From Nitrospirota bacterium (lineage in GTDB: Bacteria; Nitrospirota; JACRHJ01): 14,891 bases of DNA. The notes below the pieces were generated by a model. That model worked only from the letters and a program-made list of their open reading frames with translations, was not told where the DNA came from and did no database searches. The stretch is from positions 1 to 14,891 of the forward strand of contig JAKAHE010000024.1 in assembly GCA_021815285.1 (NCBI GenBank), read 5' to 3'. Position numbers and translations under genes: made by a program. Positions within the stretch are counted from its first letter, which is position 1, and each line of letters starts with the position of its first letter. Of the stretch, positions 6,526 through 13,623 are shown in pieces.

Positions 6526-7011
6526 CTACGGGACGGGGCTTCCGGCCTTGAACTGCTCGATGACGACACCCGCCTCGGAGAGCATCTCTTCGCTGAAGGT
6601 AATCTTTCTTTCTGCGGTAAATTTGTCGGAGTAGAAACCTTCCACGACAATCCTGACTATCCCGGCGTTAATAATCATCTTCGCGCAAATAAAACAAGGG
6701 AGGACGGTGCAATACAGGGTCGCTCCATTGATGGCCGTGCCGTGCTTGGCCGCCTGGATTATGGCATTCTGCTCGGCATGTATTCCACGGCATAACTCGT
6801 GGTTTTCACCGGAAGGTATTTTGAGCTGATCACGCAGACATCCCGTCACTTGACAATGTTTAACCCCGGAAGGAGCGCCATTGTACCCGGTTGCCAGTAT
6901 GTTCTTGTCCTTGGCGACCACCGCGCCTACCTGCCTGCGGAGACAGGTCGAGCGCGTTTTCACCAGGTGCGCAATCTCCATGAAGTATTCGTCCCAACTT
7001 GGGCGGGTCAT
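6526..7011 (-). CDS. dCMP deaminase (ComEB-type cytidine/deoxycytidylate deaminase)
   Basis: The predicted enzyme deaminates dCMP to dUMP, feeding thymidylate synthesis. The 161 residues hold the zinc-dependent deaminase motif H78-A-E80 (GIHAEQNAI) and the second zinc-ligand motif P-C106-F-I-C109. [11 protein letters not shown] and the Cys/His-rich insert up to HELCRG are typical of dCMP deaminases, which often bind a further zinc there. The usual THPC is LPC here, a small change. Its start overlaps the glyA stop by four bases (ATGA), so it is translationally coupled to glyA. That fits, because serine hydroxymethyltransferase makes the methylene-tetrahydrofolate used to convert dUMP to dTMP. 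A late-competence (ComEB) role is only a naming tradition. No terminator is evident before nrdR. Confidence 0.93.
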   Translation of the reverse strand: MTRPSWDEYFMEIAHLVKTRSTCLRRQVGAVVAKDKNILATGYNGAPSGVKHCQVTGCLRDQLKIPSGENHELCRGIHAEQNAIIQAAKHGTAINGATLYCTVLPCFICAKMIINAGIVRIVVEGFYSDKFTAERKITFSEEMLSEAGVVIEQFKAGSPVP

Positions 7012-8270
7012 AATGCGCTGGCCCCGTGTTGCTCGTAGACCGGGAACTGGGAGCAGAGCGCCCGTGCGCGCTCGCGGACTCTATCGAGGTTCCCGGCGTC
7101 GTTGATGTCGTGTATTACGGAGGCTATCATATCGGCAATCTCGGCCATCTCCGGCTCCTTCATGCCGCGCGTCGTAACTATCGGAGTGCCTATTCTTATG
7201 CCGGATGTTACCGTCGGGGGCTTCAGGTCGAACGGGATGCCGTTCTTGTTCACGGTTATACCGGCAAGGTCGAGCGCCGCCTCGGCCTCTCTGCCGGTTA
7301 CGCCCTTGTTCGTAAGGTCAACGAGCATGAGGTGATTGTCCGTCCCGCCGGAGACAAGGTCGAAACCGCGGGCGACAAGTTCTTCCGCAAGCGTGGAGGC
7401 GTTCCTGACGACCTGGGCCTGGTATGCCCTGAACTCAGGCTCGGAGGCCTCCCGGAATGCCACGGCCTTCGCGGCTATTACATGCATCAGCGGCCCGCCC
7501 TGGATACCGGGGAAGATTACATGGTCTATTTTTTTGGCAAGTTCCGCGTCGTTGCATATAATCATGCCGCCCCTGGGGCCGCGAAGTGTCTTGTGCGTGG
7601 TGCTTGTAACAAAATGTGCATACGGAACCGGGGAGGGATGCACCCCTCCGGCGACAAGGCCGGCTATGTGGGCCATGTCGGCCATGAGATACGCGCCGAC
7701 AATGTCGGCAATCTCCCGGAACCTCTTGAAGTCTATTATCCTGGGGTATGCCGAGGCCCCGACGACAATCATTTTCGGTCTGTGTTCCTTGGCCAGGGCC
7801 TCCACCTCGTCATAATCTATATGACCGTTGTCCCTCCTGACGCCATAACTTATTGACTTATATAATTTACCAGAGAAACTGGCGGAGGCCCCGTGGGTCA
7901 GGTGTCCCCCGTGGGTGAGCTTCATTCCGAGGATGGTGTCCCCCGGTTCGAGGGCGGCGAAATATACAGCCATATTGGCCTGGGAGCCGGAGTGCGGCTG
8001 GACATTCACGTGTTCGACCCCGAAAAGCTCCTTCGCCCGCCGTATCGCCAGGTCTTCTATGACGTCGGCGAACTCGCACCCGCCGTAGTAGCGCTTTGCC
8101 GGATAGCCTTCCGCGTATTTATTGGTAAGAACGGACCCCTGGGCCTCCAGGACGGCCTGGGAGGCGTAGTTCTCCGAAGCGATGAGGACAATCTTCTCAC
8201 CCTCGCGCCTCTTTTCGTCTTCGATTGCCTGCCAGATTTCCGGGTCCGATTCCTTAAGCGAACGCATCAT
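7008..8270 (-). CDS. glyA: Serine hydroxymethyltransferase
   Basis: GlyA is the pyridoxal-phosphate enzyme that interconverts serine and glycine while making 5,10-methylene-tetrahydrofolate. The 420 residues match the bacterial family length. Key blocks are LIASENYAS (29-37), YYGGCEFAD (61-69), QPHSGSQAN (91-99), [13 protein letters not shown] (195-207) and the PLP-lysine motif [13 protein letters not shown] with Lys227. Two ATGs stand in tandem (8270 and 8267); the spacing to the GAGG ribosome site (four or seven bases) favours the second. The stop overlaps the start of the dCMP deaminase gene. It lies 55 bases downstream of rpiB, with a terminator- or attenuator-like hairpin in the gap. Confidence 0.97.
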   Translation of the reverse strand: MMRSLKESDPEIWQAIEDEKRREGEKIVLIASENYASQAVLEAQGSVLTNKYAEGYPAKRYYGGCEFADVIEDLAIRRAKELFGVEHVNVQPHSGSQANMAVYFAALEPGDTILGMKLTHGGHLTHGASASFSGKLYKSISYGVRRDNGHIDYDEVEALAKEHRPKMIVVGASAYPRIIDFKRFREIADIVGAYLMADMAHIAGLVAGGVHPSPVPYAHFVTSTTHKTLRGPRGGMIICNDAELAKKIDHVIFPGIQGGPLMHVIAAKAVAFREASEPEFRAYQAQVVRNASTLAEELVARGFDLVSGGTDNHLMLVDLTNKGVTGREAEAALDLAGITVNKNGIPFDLKPPTVTSGIRIGTPIVTTRGMKEPEMAEIADMIASVIHDINDAGNLDRVRERARALCSQFPVYEQHGASAL

Positions 8271-8284
8271 ATAACCTCGTTAAA

Positions 8285-8310
8285 ATCAAAAATCGCCCGA
8301 TGAATCGGGC
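8285..8310 (-). terminator. Terminator- or attenuator-like hairpin between rpiB and glyA
   Basis: On the minus strand GCCCGAT (8304-8310) pairs with ATCGGGC (8295-8301) over a two-base gap, effectively a short hairpin with a small loop. It is followed by GATTTTTGATTTT. It could reduce read-through from rpiB into glyA. No separate glyA promoter fits in the remaining 24 bases, so I read it as partial termination or attenuation. Confidence 0.5.
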
Positions 8311-8325
8311 AGCTACATTACCATT

Positions 8326-8778
8326 TTATACCGAAAGGGCCGATTTTTCTATATCCGATATCTTGTCCAGCCTCTTTTGATGCCGCCCGCCCTCGAAGGG
8401 GGTGGAAAGCCATATGTTCACCATGTCGAGCGCGACCTCGCGGCCCGTAACCCGGCCACCGATGGCCAGTATGTTCGCGTCGTTGTGCATGCGGGACATC
8501 CTCGCCGTGAAGGCGTCGTGGCAGAGCGCGGCCCTGACGCCCGGGAACTTGTTGGCTACTATGGACATGCCTATCCCCGTACCGCAGACGAGAATGCCTT
8601 TGTCAACCTCTCCGGCGGATACCGCCCTGGCCACCTTCGCGCCGTAATCGGGATAGTCTACCGAACAGCAGTCCCCCGTTCCCATGTCGATTATTTCAAG
8701 ACCAAGAGAGCCGAGGAGCGCCAGTATGCCCTCCTTCAGTTCCACTCCGCCGTGGTCGCAGCCTATTGCAACCCTCAA
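8326..8778 (-). CDS. rpiB: Ribose-5-phosphate isomerase B
   Basis: RpiB interconverts ribose-5-phosphate and ribulose-5-phosphate (non-oxidative pentose phosphate pathway, cytoplasm). The 150 residues fit the RpiB/LacAB family: [11 protein letters not shown] at the N-terminus (Asp8, His9), VDYPDYG, the phosphate-binding and catalytic block [14 protein letters not shown] with Cys65, and [16 protein letters not shown]. The family start and a strong AGGAGG seven bases upstream fix a TTG start at 8778. It is the promoter-proximal gene of rpiB-glyA-dCMP deaminase and is transcribed from the promoter at 8806-8834, divergently from ribF. An allose-6-phosphate isomerase role is possible in the family, but nothing nearby supports it. 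Confidence 0.96.
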   Translation of the reverse strand: MRVAIGCDHGGVELKEGILALLGSLGLEIIDMGTGDCCSVDYPDYGAKVARAVSAGEVDKGILVCGTGIGMSIVANKFPGVRAALCHDAFTARMSRMHNDANILAIGGRVTGREVALDMVNIWLSTPFEGGRHQKRLDKISDIEKSALSV

Positions 8779-8805
8779 AATAGCGCCTCCTTTGCAGAAT
8801 ATCGT

Positions 8806-8834
8806 ATCTTACCGTCCGGGGGAGCGGCTGTCAA
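8806..8834 (-). promoter_or_regulatory. Putative sigma-70 promoter of rpiB-glyA-dCMP deaminase
   Basis: On the minus strand TTGACA (8829-8834) and TAAGAT (8806-8811) are spaced by exactly 17 bases, close to the textbook sigma-70 pattern. The predicted start near 8799 leaves about 20 bases of leader containing the AGGAGG ribosome site. The divergent ribF promoter begins about 30 bases away. Confidence 0.72.
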
Positions 8835-8866
8835 GAGGAAAAGGCCCGCTGAACCCCCTAAAACTG

Positions 8867-8896
8867 TTGACAAAGAAGGCCTCGCTGTGCGAATAT
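8867..8896 (+). promoter_or_regulatory. Putative promoter of ribF
   Basis: TTGACA (8867-8872) is followed after 18 bases by GAATAT (8891-8896), or TATTTT from 8894. The start point would fall only a few bases before the ribF ATG at 8906, and no Shine-Dalgarno sequence is visible. If correct, the ribF message is almost leaderless. Confidence 0.4.
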
Positions 8897-8905
8897 TTTA
8901 CTCTT

Positions 8906-9829
8906 ATGAAAATTATCCGGAGCCTCGGAGACGTATCCAGAAGCGGGCTGTCGAACCCTGTCCTTACGCTGGGGAATTTCGACGGAGTCCACCTGGGGCA
9001 TCAGGCCATATTCAAGCAGGTCGTGGCCCGCGCGCTGGAGACAGGAGGTTCGTCCGCGGCCTTTACCTTCGAGCCGCACCCCCTCAAGGTCCTGGCACCG
9101 CACCGCTCTCCGAAACTTCTCTCGACTTTCCGTGAGAAGATGGAGCGGATAGAGGCGGAGGGGATGGACGCCGTCATATGCGCCAAGTTTACGCCGGAGT
9201 TCGCGTCCCAGAACCCGGAGGACTTCGTCCGGGACGTCCTGGCGGGCGCTATAGGCGCAAAAGCGGTATACGTAGGGCACGATTACGCCTTCGGAAAGGA
9301 CAGGCAGGGAGATATAAATTTCCTCCGTGAGGCTGGCAAAAGATACGGTTTCGAGGTGCATGTGGTAGGCCCGGTAAAGGTGGAAGGGATAATAGTATCC
9401 TCCACAAAAATCCGACAGCTCATAATGGACGGCGAGGTCTGCCTGGCCTCGAAACTCCTGGGAAGACCCTATTCCATTGAAGGGACGGTTATTTCCGGCC
9501 ACTCCCGCGGACGGGAGATAGGCTTCCCGACGGCGAATATCACCACGCCGAACGAGCTCGCCCCGAAGGAGGGCGTTTACGCCGTGACGCTAGAGGTGGA
9601 AGGAAAGCTCTACAAGGGCGCGGCGAACATCGGGAGCAATCCGACCTTCGGGGATTCAAGCGTCTCCTACGAGGCGCATCTGTTTGATTTCACAGGCGAT
9701 CTTTACGGGAAATTCCTCAAGATGAAGTTCATAAAGCGGGTAAGGGACGAGTTCAAGTTCAAGTCCACCGAAGAGCTCAAGGAGCAGATAAGGAAGGACC
9801 TGGAGCTTGTCAGGTCGGTGCTTTACTAA
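8906..9829 (+). CDS. ribF: Bifunctional riboflavin kinase / FAD synthetase
   Basis: RibF phosphorylates riboflavin to FMN and adenylates FMN to FAD. This is relevant to the flavoproteins nearby (RnfC, RnfD, RnfG), though RibF is a general housekeeping enzyme. The 307 residues show the N-terminal nucleotidyl-transferase motif LTLGNFDGVHLGHQ (about 20-33) and the end-of-domain STKIRQLI. The C-terminal flavokinase motif is GREIGFPTANI, followed by GVYAV, GAANIGSNPTFG and a conserved EAHLFDF acidic segment. The ATG at 8906 matches the family start (MKIIRSL). The frame stays open upstream to 8684, but that stretch overlaps rpiB on the other strand and the promoters. No ribosome site is seen before the ATG. 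The gene ends just before a palindromic repeat. Confidence 0.96.
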   Translation: MKIIRSLGDVSRSGLSNPVLTLGNFDGVHLGHQAIFKQVVARALETGGSSAAFTFEPHPLKVLAPHRSPKLLSTFREKMERIEAEGMDAVICAKFTPEFASQNPEDFVRDVLAGAIGAKAVYVGHDYAFGKDRQGDINFLREAGKRYGFEVHVVGPVKVEGIIVSSTKIRQLIMDGEVCLASKLLGRPYSIEGTVISGHSRGREIGFPTANITTPNELAPKEGVYAVTLEVEGKLYKGAANIGSNPTFGDSSVSYEAHLFDFTGDLYGKFLKMKFIKRVRDEFKFKSTEELKEQIRKDLELVRSVLY

Positions 9830-9845
9830 CGAAAATATGCAATTT

Positions 9846-9924
9846 GTCATTGCGAGCATCAGCGAAGCAATCTCTGTTTTTAAAATTCTGGGATTGCCGC
9901 GTCGCATTCGCTCCTCGCAATGAC
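9846..9924. repeat. TCATTGCGAG palindromic repeat, copy 2
   Basis: GTCATTGCGAG (9846-9856) and CTCGCAATGAC (9914-9924) are perfect inverted ends. Read on the minus strand it matches copy 1 at 2530-2611 over long stretches, including GACGCGGCAATC and GAGATTGCTTCGC. The two copies are therefore one element in opposite orientations. It fills most of the gap between ribF and the flippase-like gene and could act as a transcript-end hairpin for ribF, but it has no T-run. Confidence 0.88.
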
Positions 9925-9950
9925 AGATCACGCGCCACTACAGGCAAACA

Positions 9951-10973
9951 ATGCGTTTTAAGTTCTGGCTCGGCATACTCATAAGTGTAGGACTTCTGGC
10001 CTGGATGGTATGGTGGATAGGACCCGACAACCTGCCCGGCATCTGGGAAGCCGCGAAGAAAATCAATCCCTGGTATCTTTCTGCGGCGGTAATTTTTAAC
10101 CTCGCCATTTACATAATCCGCGCGCTCAGGTGGCGCTATTTGATGGCCCCGGTAAAGGAGCGGGTGAAGCTCTCCCATCTATATTCCGCGACAATGGTCG
10201 GCTTTATGGCGAACAACCTCCTGCCCGCGAGGCTGGGCGAGTTTGTAAGGGCCTATGTAATCGGCAGGCGTGAGAACATCCCTAAAAGCTCCGCGTTCGC
10301 TACGATAGTCGTCGAGAGGGTCTTCGACAGTCTCTCGGTATTCGTGCTGCTCCTCGTAGTCCTGGCGCTCATGCCCGCAAGCATCTCAAACGGACAGAAC
10401 GCGGAGAAGATACGCTGGATGAGGACGGTTTCTCTGGCGATGGGCGCCGTCATTGTCGTCATGCTGGGCCTGATCATAAGCAGGCAGGATTTATTTATAA
10501 AAACCATCGGAGGCTTCTTAAGGCGCTATTCATCGAAACTGGCGGACAGGGCGACGGAGTTTGTGGAAAAGTTCGTCCACGGCTTAAGCGTAATAAAAAG
10601 ACCGCGTCTGCTCGTACCGATTATTCTTCTGTCGGCAGTCCATTGGGGAGTTCTATGGATCCCCGTTTATATAATCTTCAAAGGAGACGGCCTGAACCTA
10701 GGCGTGTGGGCCTCGGCCTTTACGTTTGTCGTGATCGCGGTCGCCGTGGCCCTGCCGTCAACGCCGGGATCCATAGGGCCGTTCCAGGCGGCGGTCGCGC
10801 TGACCCTCACCACGGCATTCAACATCCCGAAGGAACAGGCGGGCGCTCTGGCCATCGTCATGTGGGCAATGGGATTCATACCGGTCGTGATCGTGGGGTT
10901 AATCTGCCTGTCGAGGGAGAACCTCACACTATCGAGTCTTAAATCGGCTGAAAGCCTGAGGGGAGTAAAATGA
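9951..10973 (+). CDS. Flippase-like membrane protein (LPG_synthase_TM / UPF0104 family)
   Basis: This 340-residue protein has about eight hydrophobic membrane segments and belongs to the lysylphosphatidylglycerol synthase transmembrane-region (UPF0104, flippase-like) family. It has no aminoacyl-transferase domain. Family blocks are NNLLPARLGEFVRAYVIGRR (about 85-104), VERVFDSLSVF and the late PSTPGSIGPFQAAV. Members are often found with lipid- or envelope-glycan genes and are suspected of lipid or lipid-linked sugar transport; the substrate here is unknown. The ATG at 9951 has only a weak CAGG ribosome site. Its stop overlaps the start of the following GT117/DUF2723 gene by four bases (ATGA), a strong sign that the two proteins work together. 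No promoter was identified in the 121-base gap, which is mostly repeat. Confidence 0.85.
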   Translation: MRFKFWLGILISVGLLAWMVWWIGPDNLPGIWEAAKKINPWYLSAAVIFNLAIYIIRALRWRYLMAPVKERVKLSHLYSATMVGFMANNLLPARLGEFVRAYVIGRRENIPKSSAFATIVVERVFDSLSVFVLLLVVLALMPASISNGQNAEKIRWMRTVSLAMGAVIVVMLGLIISRQDLFIKTIGGFLRRYSSKLADRATEFVEKFVHGLSVIKRPRLLVPIILLSAVHWGVLWIPVYIIFKGDGLNLGVWASAFTFVVIAVAVALPSTPGSIGPFQAAVALTLTTAFNIPKEQAGALAIVMWAMGFIPVVIVGLICLSRENLTLSSLKSAESLRGVK

Positions 10974-12928
10974 TAGCGTTATTCATTTTCTTCGTAACCA
11001 TGCTGGTCTATCTTATGACCATCGCGCCGACGCTTTCTTTCTTCGACAGCGGAGAGATGATAGCGGGCGCATACACCCTGGGCGTCTCGCATCCGCCGGG
11101 TTACCCGGTATACGTAACCCTCGGCAAGCTCTTCACGTTCCTCCCCTTGGGGAACGTCGCCTTCCGCGTGAACCTCATGTCGTCCTTCTTCGCCTCCATG
11201 ACGTCCGTCATGATCTACTACATAACCCGCGCAATGTTAATCGACAAGGACAACGAGGGGTTCATTCTATTTAAAAAACTTACGTTCGCCGACATCGCCG
11301 GAATACTCGCCGCGCTCGCCTTCGCGTTCTCGTACAACCTCTGGGCATGGTCCGTCGTATCCAAGTTCTACACCCTGAACGCCTTCGTGGTGGCGTGCAT
11401 ACTCATGCTGCTCATACGCTGGCGGCGCGCCCGGCTGGAGGAGGGCGAGGCAGGGCACTCCCTCGCATATCTCTACACCATAGCGTTCATCTTCGGCATC
11501 GCCCTGGTCGTTCATATATCACAGTTCATCCTGATACCGGTCTACATACTCTACATCCTGATAGTGGACGGAAGCGTGTTCTACGACTTCAAGGACCTCA
11601 TGAAGAAGGGCTCTTCCAAGTCCCCTGCGGCGCTTCTTAAAAGGCTCCATATCAAGACCATACTGATAATGCTCTTTTTCATCGGACTGGGGCACTCCAT
11701 ATACCTGCACGTGCCGCTTCGGGCCTCACGGCTGCCGCTTATAAACTGGGGGCTGGGCACGGACTGGAAGCAGTTCAAGTGGATATACAACCGCGAGGGT
11801 TATCCCACCGTCGGCGGGGAAAGGTCCTGGAGCCTTTTCTGGGACCAGTTGCAGAGCTTCAATCTTGTCCGGGAATTCACATGGGCCGGCATTCCCATCA
11901 TCCTCGTCGGCCTCTGGGGCCATTTCAAGAGGGACTGGCGCAATTTCACCGTACTCGTATTCGGCTCCGTCCTCCTTGTCGCCGCCGTCATCATAGGCGG
12001 CAACCCGCCTGAGGAGAACATATTCCTGCTGCAGCAGTTCTACATCCCCGTATACATCTTCCTCTGCGTAATCATGGGCGGCACGATTTACACCGCCCTG
12101 AAGGTACGCCCGAAGAACATGATACTGGCCTCTCTCATAGCGGCGGTGGTTATACTGTATCCCGCCTCGGAGCTCAGGGCGCATTACTGGGATAACGACA
12201 GGAGCCACAATTTCGTAGCGTACGACATGGGCAACGCGGAGCTTAACTTCGCACCACAGTTCTCCGTGCTTTTCACCTGGGGCGATTCCGGTGCCTTCCC
12301 GATGTGGTATTTGCAGGACGTCGAACGGAAGCGTCCGGACGTCCTGCTCGTCCATACGCCCCATCTGCCGCTTCGGTGGTTCCTGGAGAGCATAAGCCGC
12401 GAGTCCTCCGAGCTTGGAGACCCTTCGCAGCTGAAGGATTACCGCATGATCCGCAACTACAACGGCGTAGTGGGGATTCCGCAGCTTCTGTCGATCCCGG
12501 AGGACTTCCGCGACCCGCCTGACATCATAAGACAGATAATAGACCTGAACCCGGGCAGGCAGTATTGCTTCGATTATTCATCGAGGTACTCAATATCCAT
12601 GCCCTACAAGGTATACCCGTATGGGATAACGTATCGTAAATTCGAGAAGAATCGCTTCGCCGACGAAAACTTCAGGGACTGGTCTTACCTTGTGACAAGG
12701 GGACTCCCATATCCGAAGTTCGCCCTCGACCTGGACGAATCGAAGGCCGTCAGCATCTACGGCTACATACATGCCGACCTCGGCAGGAGATACATGGAAA
12801 TAGGGCTTTCCCCTTTGGCGCAGTCGGAATTTGTCAAGGCCGTCCAGTACGCGCCGGAGCTGTGGCAGTCGCTTTCTCCATACATGGGAAATGTAAACAT
12901 ACAGGATATGGGCACTGCGCAGAAATAA
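10970..12928 (+). CDS. GT117/DUF2723-family membrane glycosyltransferase-like protein
   Basis: The 652-residue protein has about eleven hydrophobic segments in its first 410 residues and a soluble C-terminal part. The N-terminus follows the DUF2723 (protein O-mannosyltransferase-like, GT117) pattern: TIAPTLSFFDSGEMIAGAYTLGVSHPPGYP, with the acidic DSGE and HPPGYP motifs in the first external loop. Family members are predicted GT-C transferases using lipid-linked sugars; protein O-mannosylation is proposed for some, but the acceptor here is unknown. The C-terminal region begins with an AxFSVLFTWGDSGAFPMWYLQ-like segment (about 427 onward) typical of the family, and ends with a short helical tail that may be a single TPR-like unit. 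It is translationally coupled to the upstream flippase-like gene, which suggests a joint role in envelope glycosylation. Confidence 0.85.
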   Translation: MIALFIFFVTMLVYLMTIAPTLSFFDSGEMIAGAYTLGVSHPPGYPVYVTLGKLFTFLPLGNVAFRVNLMSSFFASMTSVMIYYITRAMLIDKDNEGFILFKKLTFADIAGILAALAFAFSYNLWAWSVVSKFYTLNAFVVACILMLLIRWRRARLEEGEAGHSLAYLYTIAFIFGIALVVHISQFILIPVYILYILIVDGSVFYDFKDLMKKGSSKSPAALLKRLHIKTILIMLFFIGLGHSIYLHVPLRASRLPLINWGLGTDWKQFKWIYNREGYPTVGGERSWSLFWDQLQSFNLVREFTWAGIPIILVGLWGHFKRDWRNFTVLVFGSVLLVAAVIIGGNPPEENIFLLQQFYIPVYIFLCVIMGGTIYTALKVRPKNMILASLIAAVVILYPASELRAHYWDNDRSHNFVAYDMGNAELNFAPQFSVLFTWGDSGAFPMWYLQDVERKRPDVLLVHTPHLPLRWFLESISRESSELGDPSQLKDYRMIRNYNGVVGIPQLLSIPEDFRDPPDIIRQIIDLNPGRQYCFDYSSRYSISMPYKVYPYGITYRKFEKNRFADENFRDWSYLVTRGLPYPKFALDLDESKAVSIYGYIHADLGRRYMEIGLSPLAQSEFVKAVQYAPELWQSLSPYMGNVNIQDMGTAQK

Positions 12929-12934
12929 AGAATC

Positions 12935-12963
12935 TTGACAGTATCGTTCAAAAATATTATATT
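12935..12963 (+). promoter_or_regulatory. Putative sigma-70 promoter of the ANTAR gene
   Basis: TTGACA (12935-12940) and TATATT (12958-12963) have an exact 17-base spacer. The predicted start is near 12970, where the leader begins with GACTG, which can pair with CAGTC at 13013-13017. The promoter begins six bases after the GT117 stop codon and separates the regulator from the envelope genes. Confidence 0.7.
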
Positions 12964-12970
12964 GGTGTCG

Positions 12971-13017
12971 GACTGTGACAAAAGTTACACTTCTCTTATA
13001 GCGAGAGCGTTGCAGTC
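12971..13017 (+). promoter_or_regulatory. Structured 5' leader of the ANTAR gene
   Basis: GACTG (12971-12975) can pair with CAGTC (13013-13017). Inside, TGTGAC (12974-12979) can pair with GTTACA (12984-12989) around AAAA, sharing two bases with the outer stem. TCTC (12992-12995) can pair with GAGA (13003-13006) around seven bases. No T-run follows, so this is not a terminator. It could be a three-way-junction leader, but the stems are short. Confidence 0.3.
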
Positions 13018-13038
13018 TGAAGTTCCAGGCAGGTGAGA

Positions 13039-13614
13039 ATGACGCGAAAGTTCCTGATTATCGGCAGTCCGGCCCGGTGCCGGAAGATTACGGGGTTGCT
13101 TAAAAAAGAAGGGTATACGAGGATTTTCGCCGCGCACGACCTGCAAGGCGCCCAGGTTGCGGCGGGAAAGACTGACCCGGACGTCATAGTGCTTGACGGC
13201 CAGGAATTGCCCGAGGGAGAGCCTCTTGCAATTGTTGACAGGCTTATCTCCGAGCGCCCGGTTCCAGTAGTGATGCACTATAATTTCGCGCAGCTCTCCG
13301 ACGCCGTAAGGGCCGACGGGCTTGGCGTTTCGGCCCATTTTTTCGGCCCCCTGACGCGGGAGAACCTGCTTGGCTCCGTTGAACTTGGAATATCGCGTTT
13401 CAGGCAGTGCCAGGCCCTGAGGGAAGAGGTCGGGGACTGCAAGGAAGCGCTCAGGGTGAGGAAGATTGTCGAGCGGGCGAAGGGCATCCTCATGAAAAGG
13501 AACTCGTTTAACGAAGAAGAGGCCTTTCTGAGGATACAGAAGCTATCCAGGGACTCCAATGTCTCTATGGAAAAAATCGCCCAGTCGATAATCACAGCAG
13601 CCGAGTTGATATAA
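13039..13614 (+). CDS. ANTAR-domain RNA-binding regulator with degenerate receiver
   Basis: ANTAR proteins bind paired hairpins in nascent RNA and prevent transcription termination. The 191 residues comprise a receiver-like domain (about 4-118), a short coiled-coil linker (about 119-137) and a C-terminal ANTAR three-helix domain (about 138-190) with VERAKGILMKRNSFNEEEAFLRIQKLS and the late MEKIAQSII. The receiver keeps an aspartate (Asp53 in VIVLDG). It lacks the usual acidic pair near residue 9 (LIIGSPA instead of IVDDE), has Tyr near the Thr/Ser switch position (VVMHYN) and has Gly103 where Lys is expected (FFGPL). It is therefore probably a pseudo-receiver, as in AmiR-type proteins, controlled by ligand or partner rather than phosphorylation. 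No kinase lies nearby. I prefer ATG 13039 over the GTG at 13033; AGGTGAG overlaps this region. The downstream leader is a candidate target. Confidence 0.9.
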   Translation: MTRKFLIIGSPARCRKITGLLKKEGYTRIFAAHDLQGAQVAAGKTDPDVIVLDGQELPEGEPLAIVDRLISERPVPVVMHYNFAQLSDAVRADGLGVSAHFFGPLTRENLLGSVELGISRFRQCQALREEVGDCKEALRVRKIVERAKGILMKRNSFNEEEAFLRIQKLSRDSNVSMEKIAQSIITAAELI

Positions 13615-13623
13615 TTTCAACAC

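Noticed and set aside
8779..8905. FMN riboswitch or other known riboswitch upstream of ribF
   Set aside because: The intergenic space is taken up by two divergent promoters, and there is not enough transcribed leader to hold an FMN aptamer.
8858..9502. 214-codon minus-strand frame opposite ribF
   Set aside because: It is antisense to all the conserved ribF motifs, shows no known domain and is low-complexity in Tyr/Arg/Gly.
11726..12364. 212-codon minus-strand frame opposite the GT117 gene
   Set aside because: It has no recognisable motif or ribosome site and lies opposite a family-consistent membrane protein; a compositional shadow.
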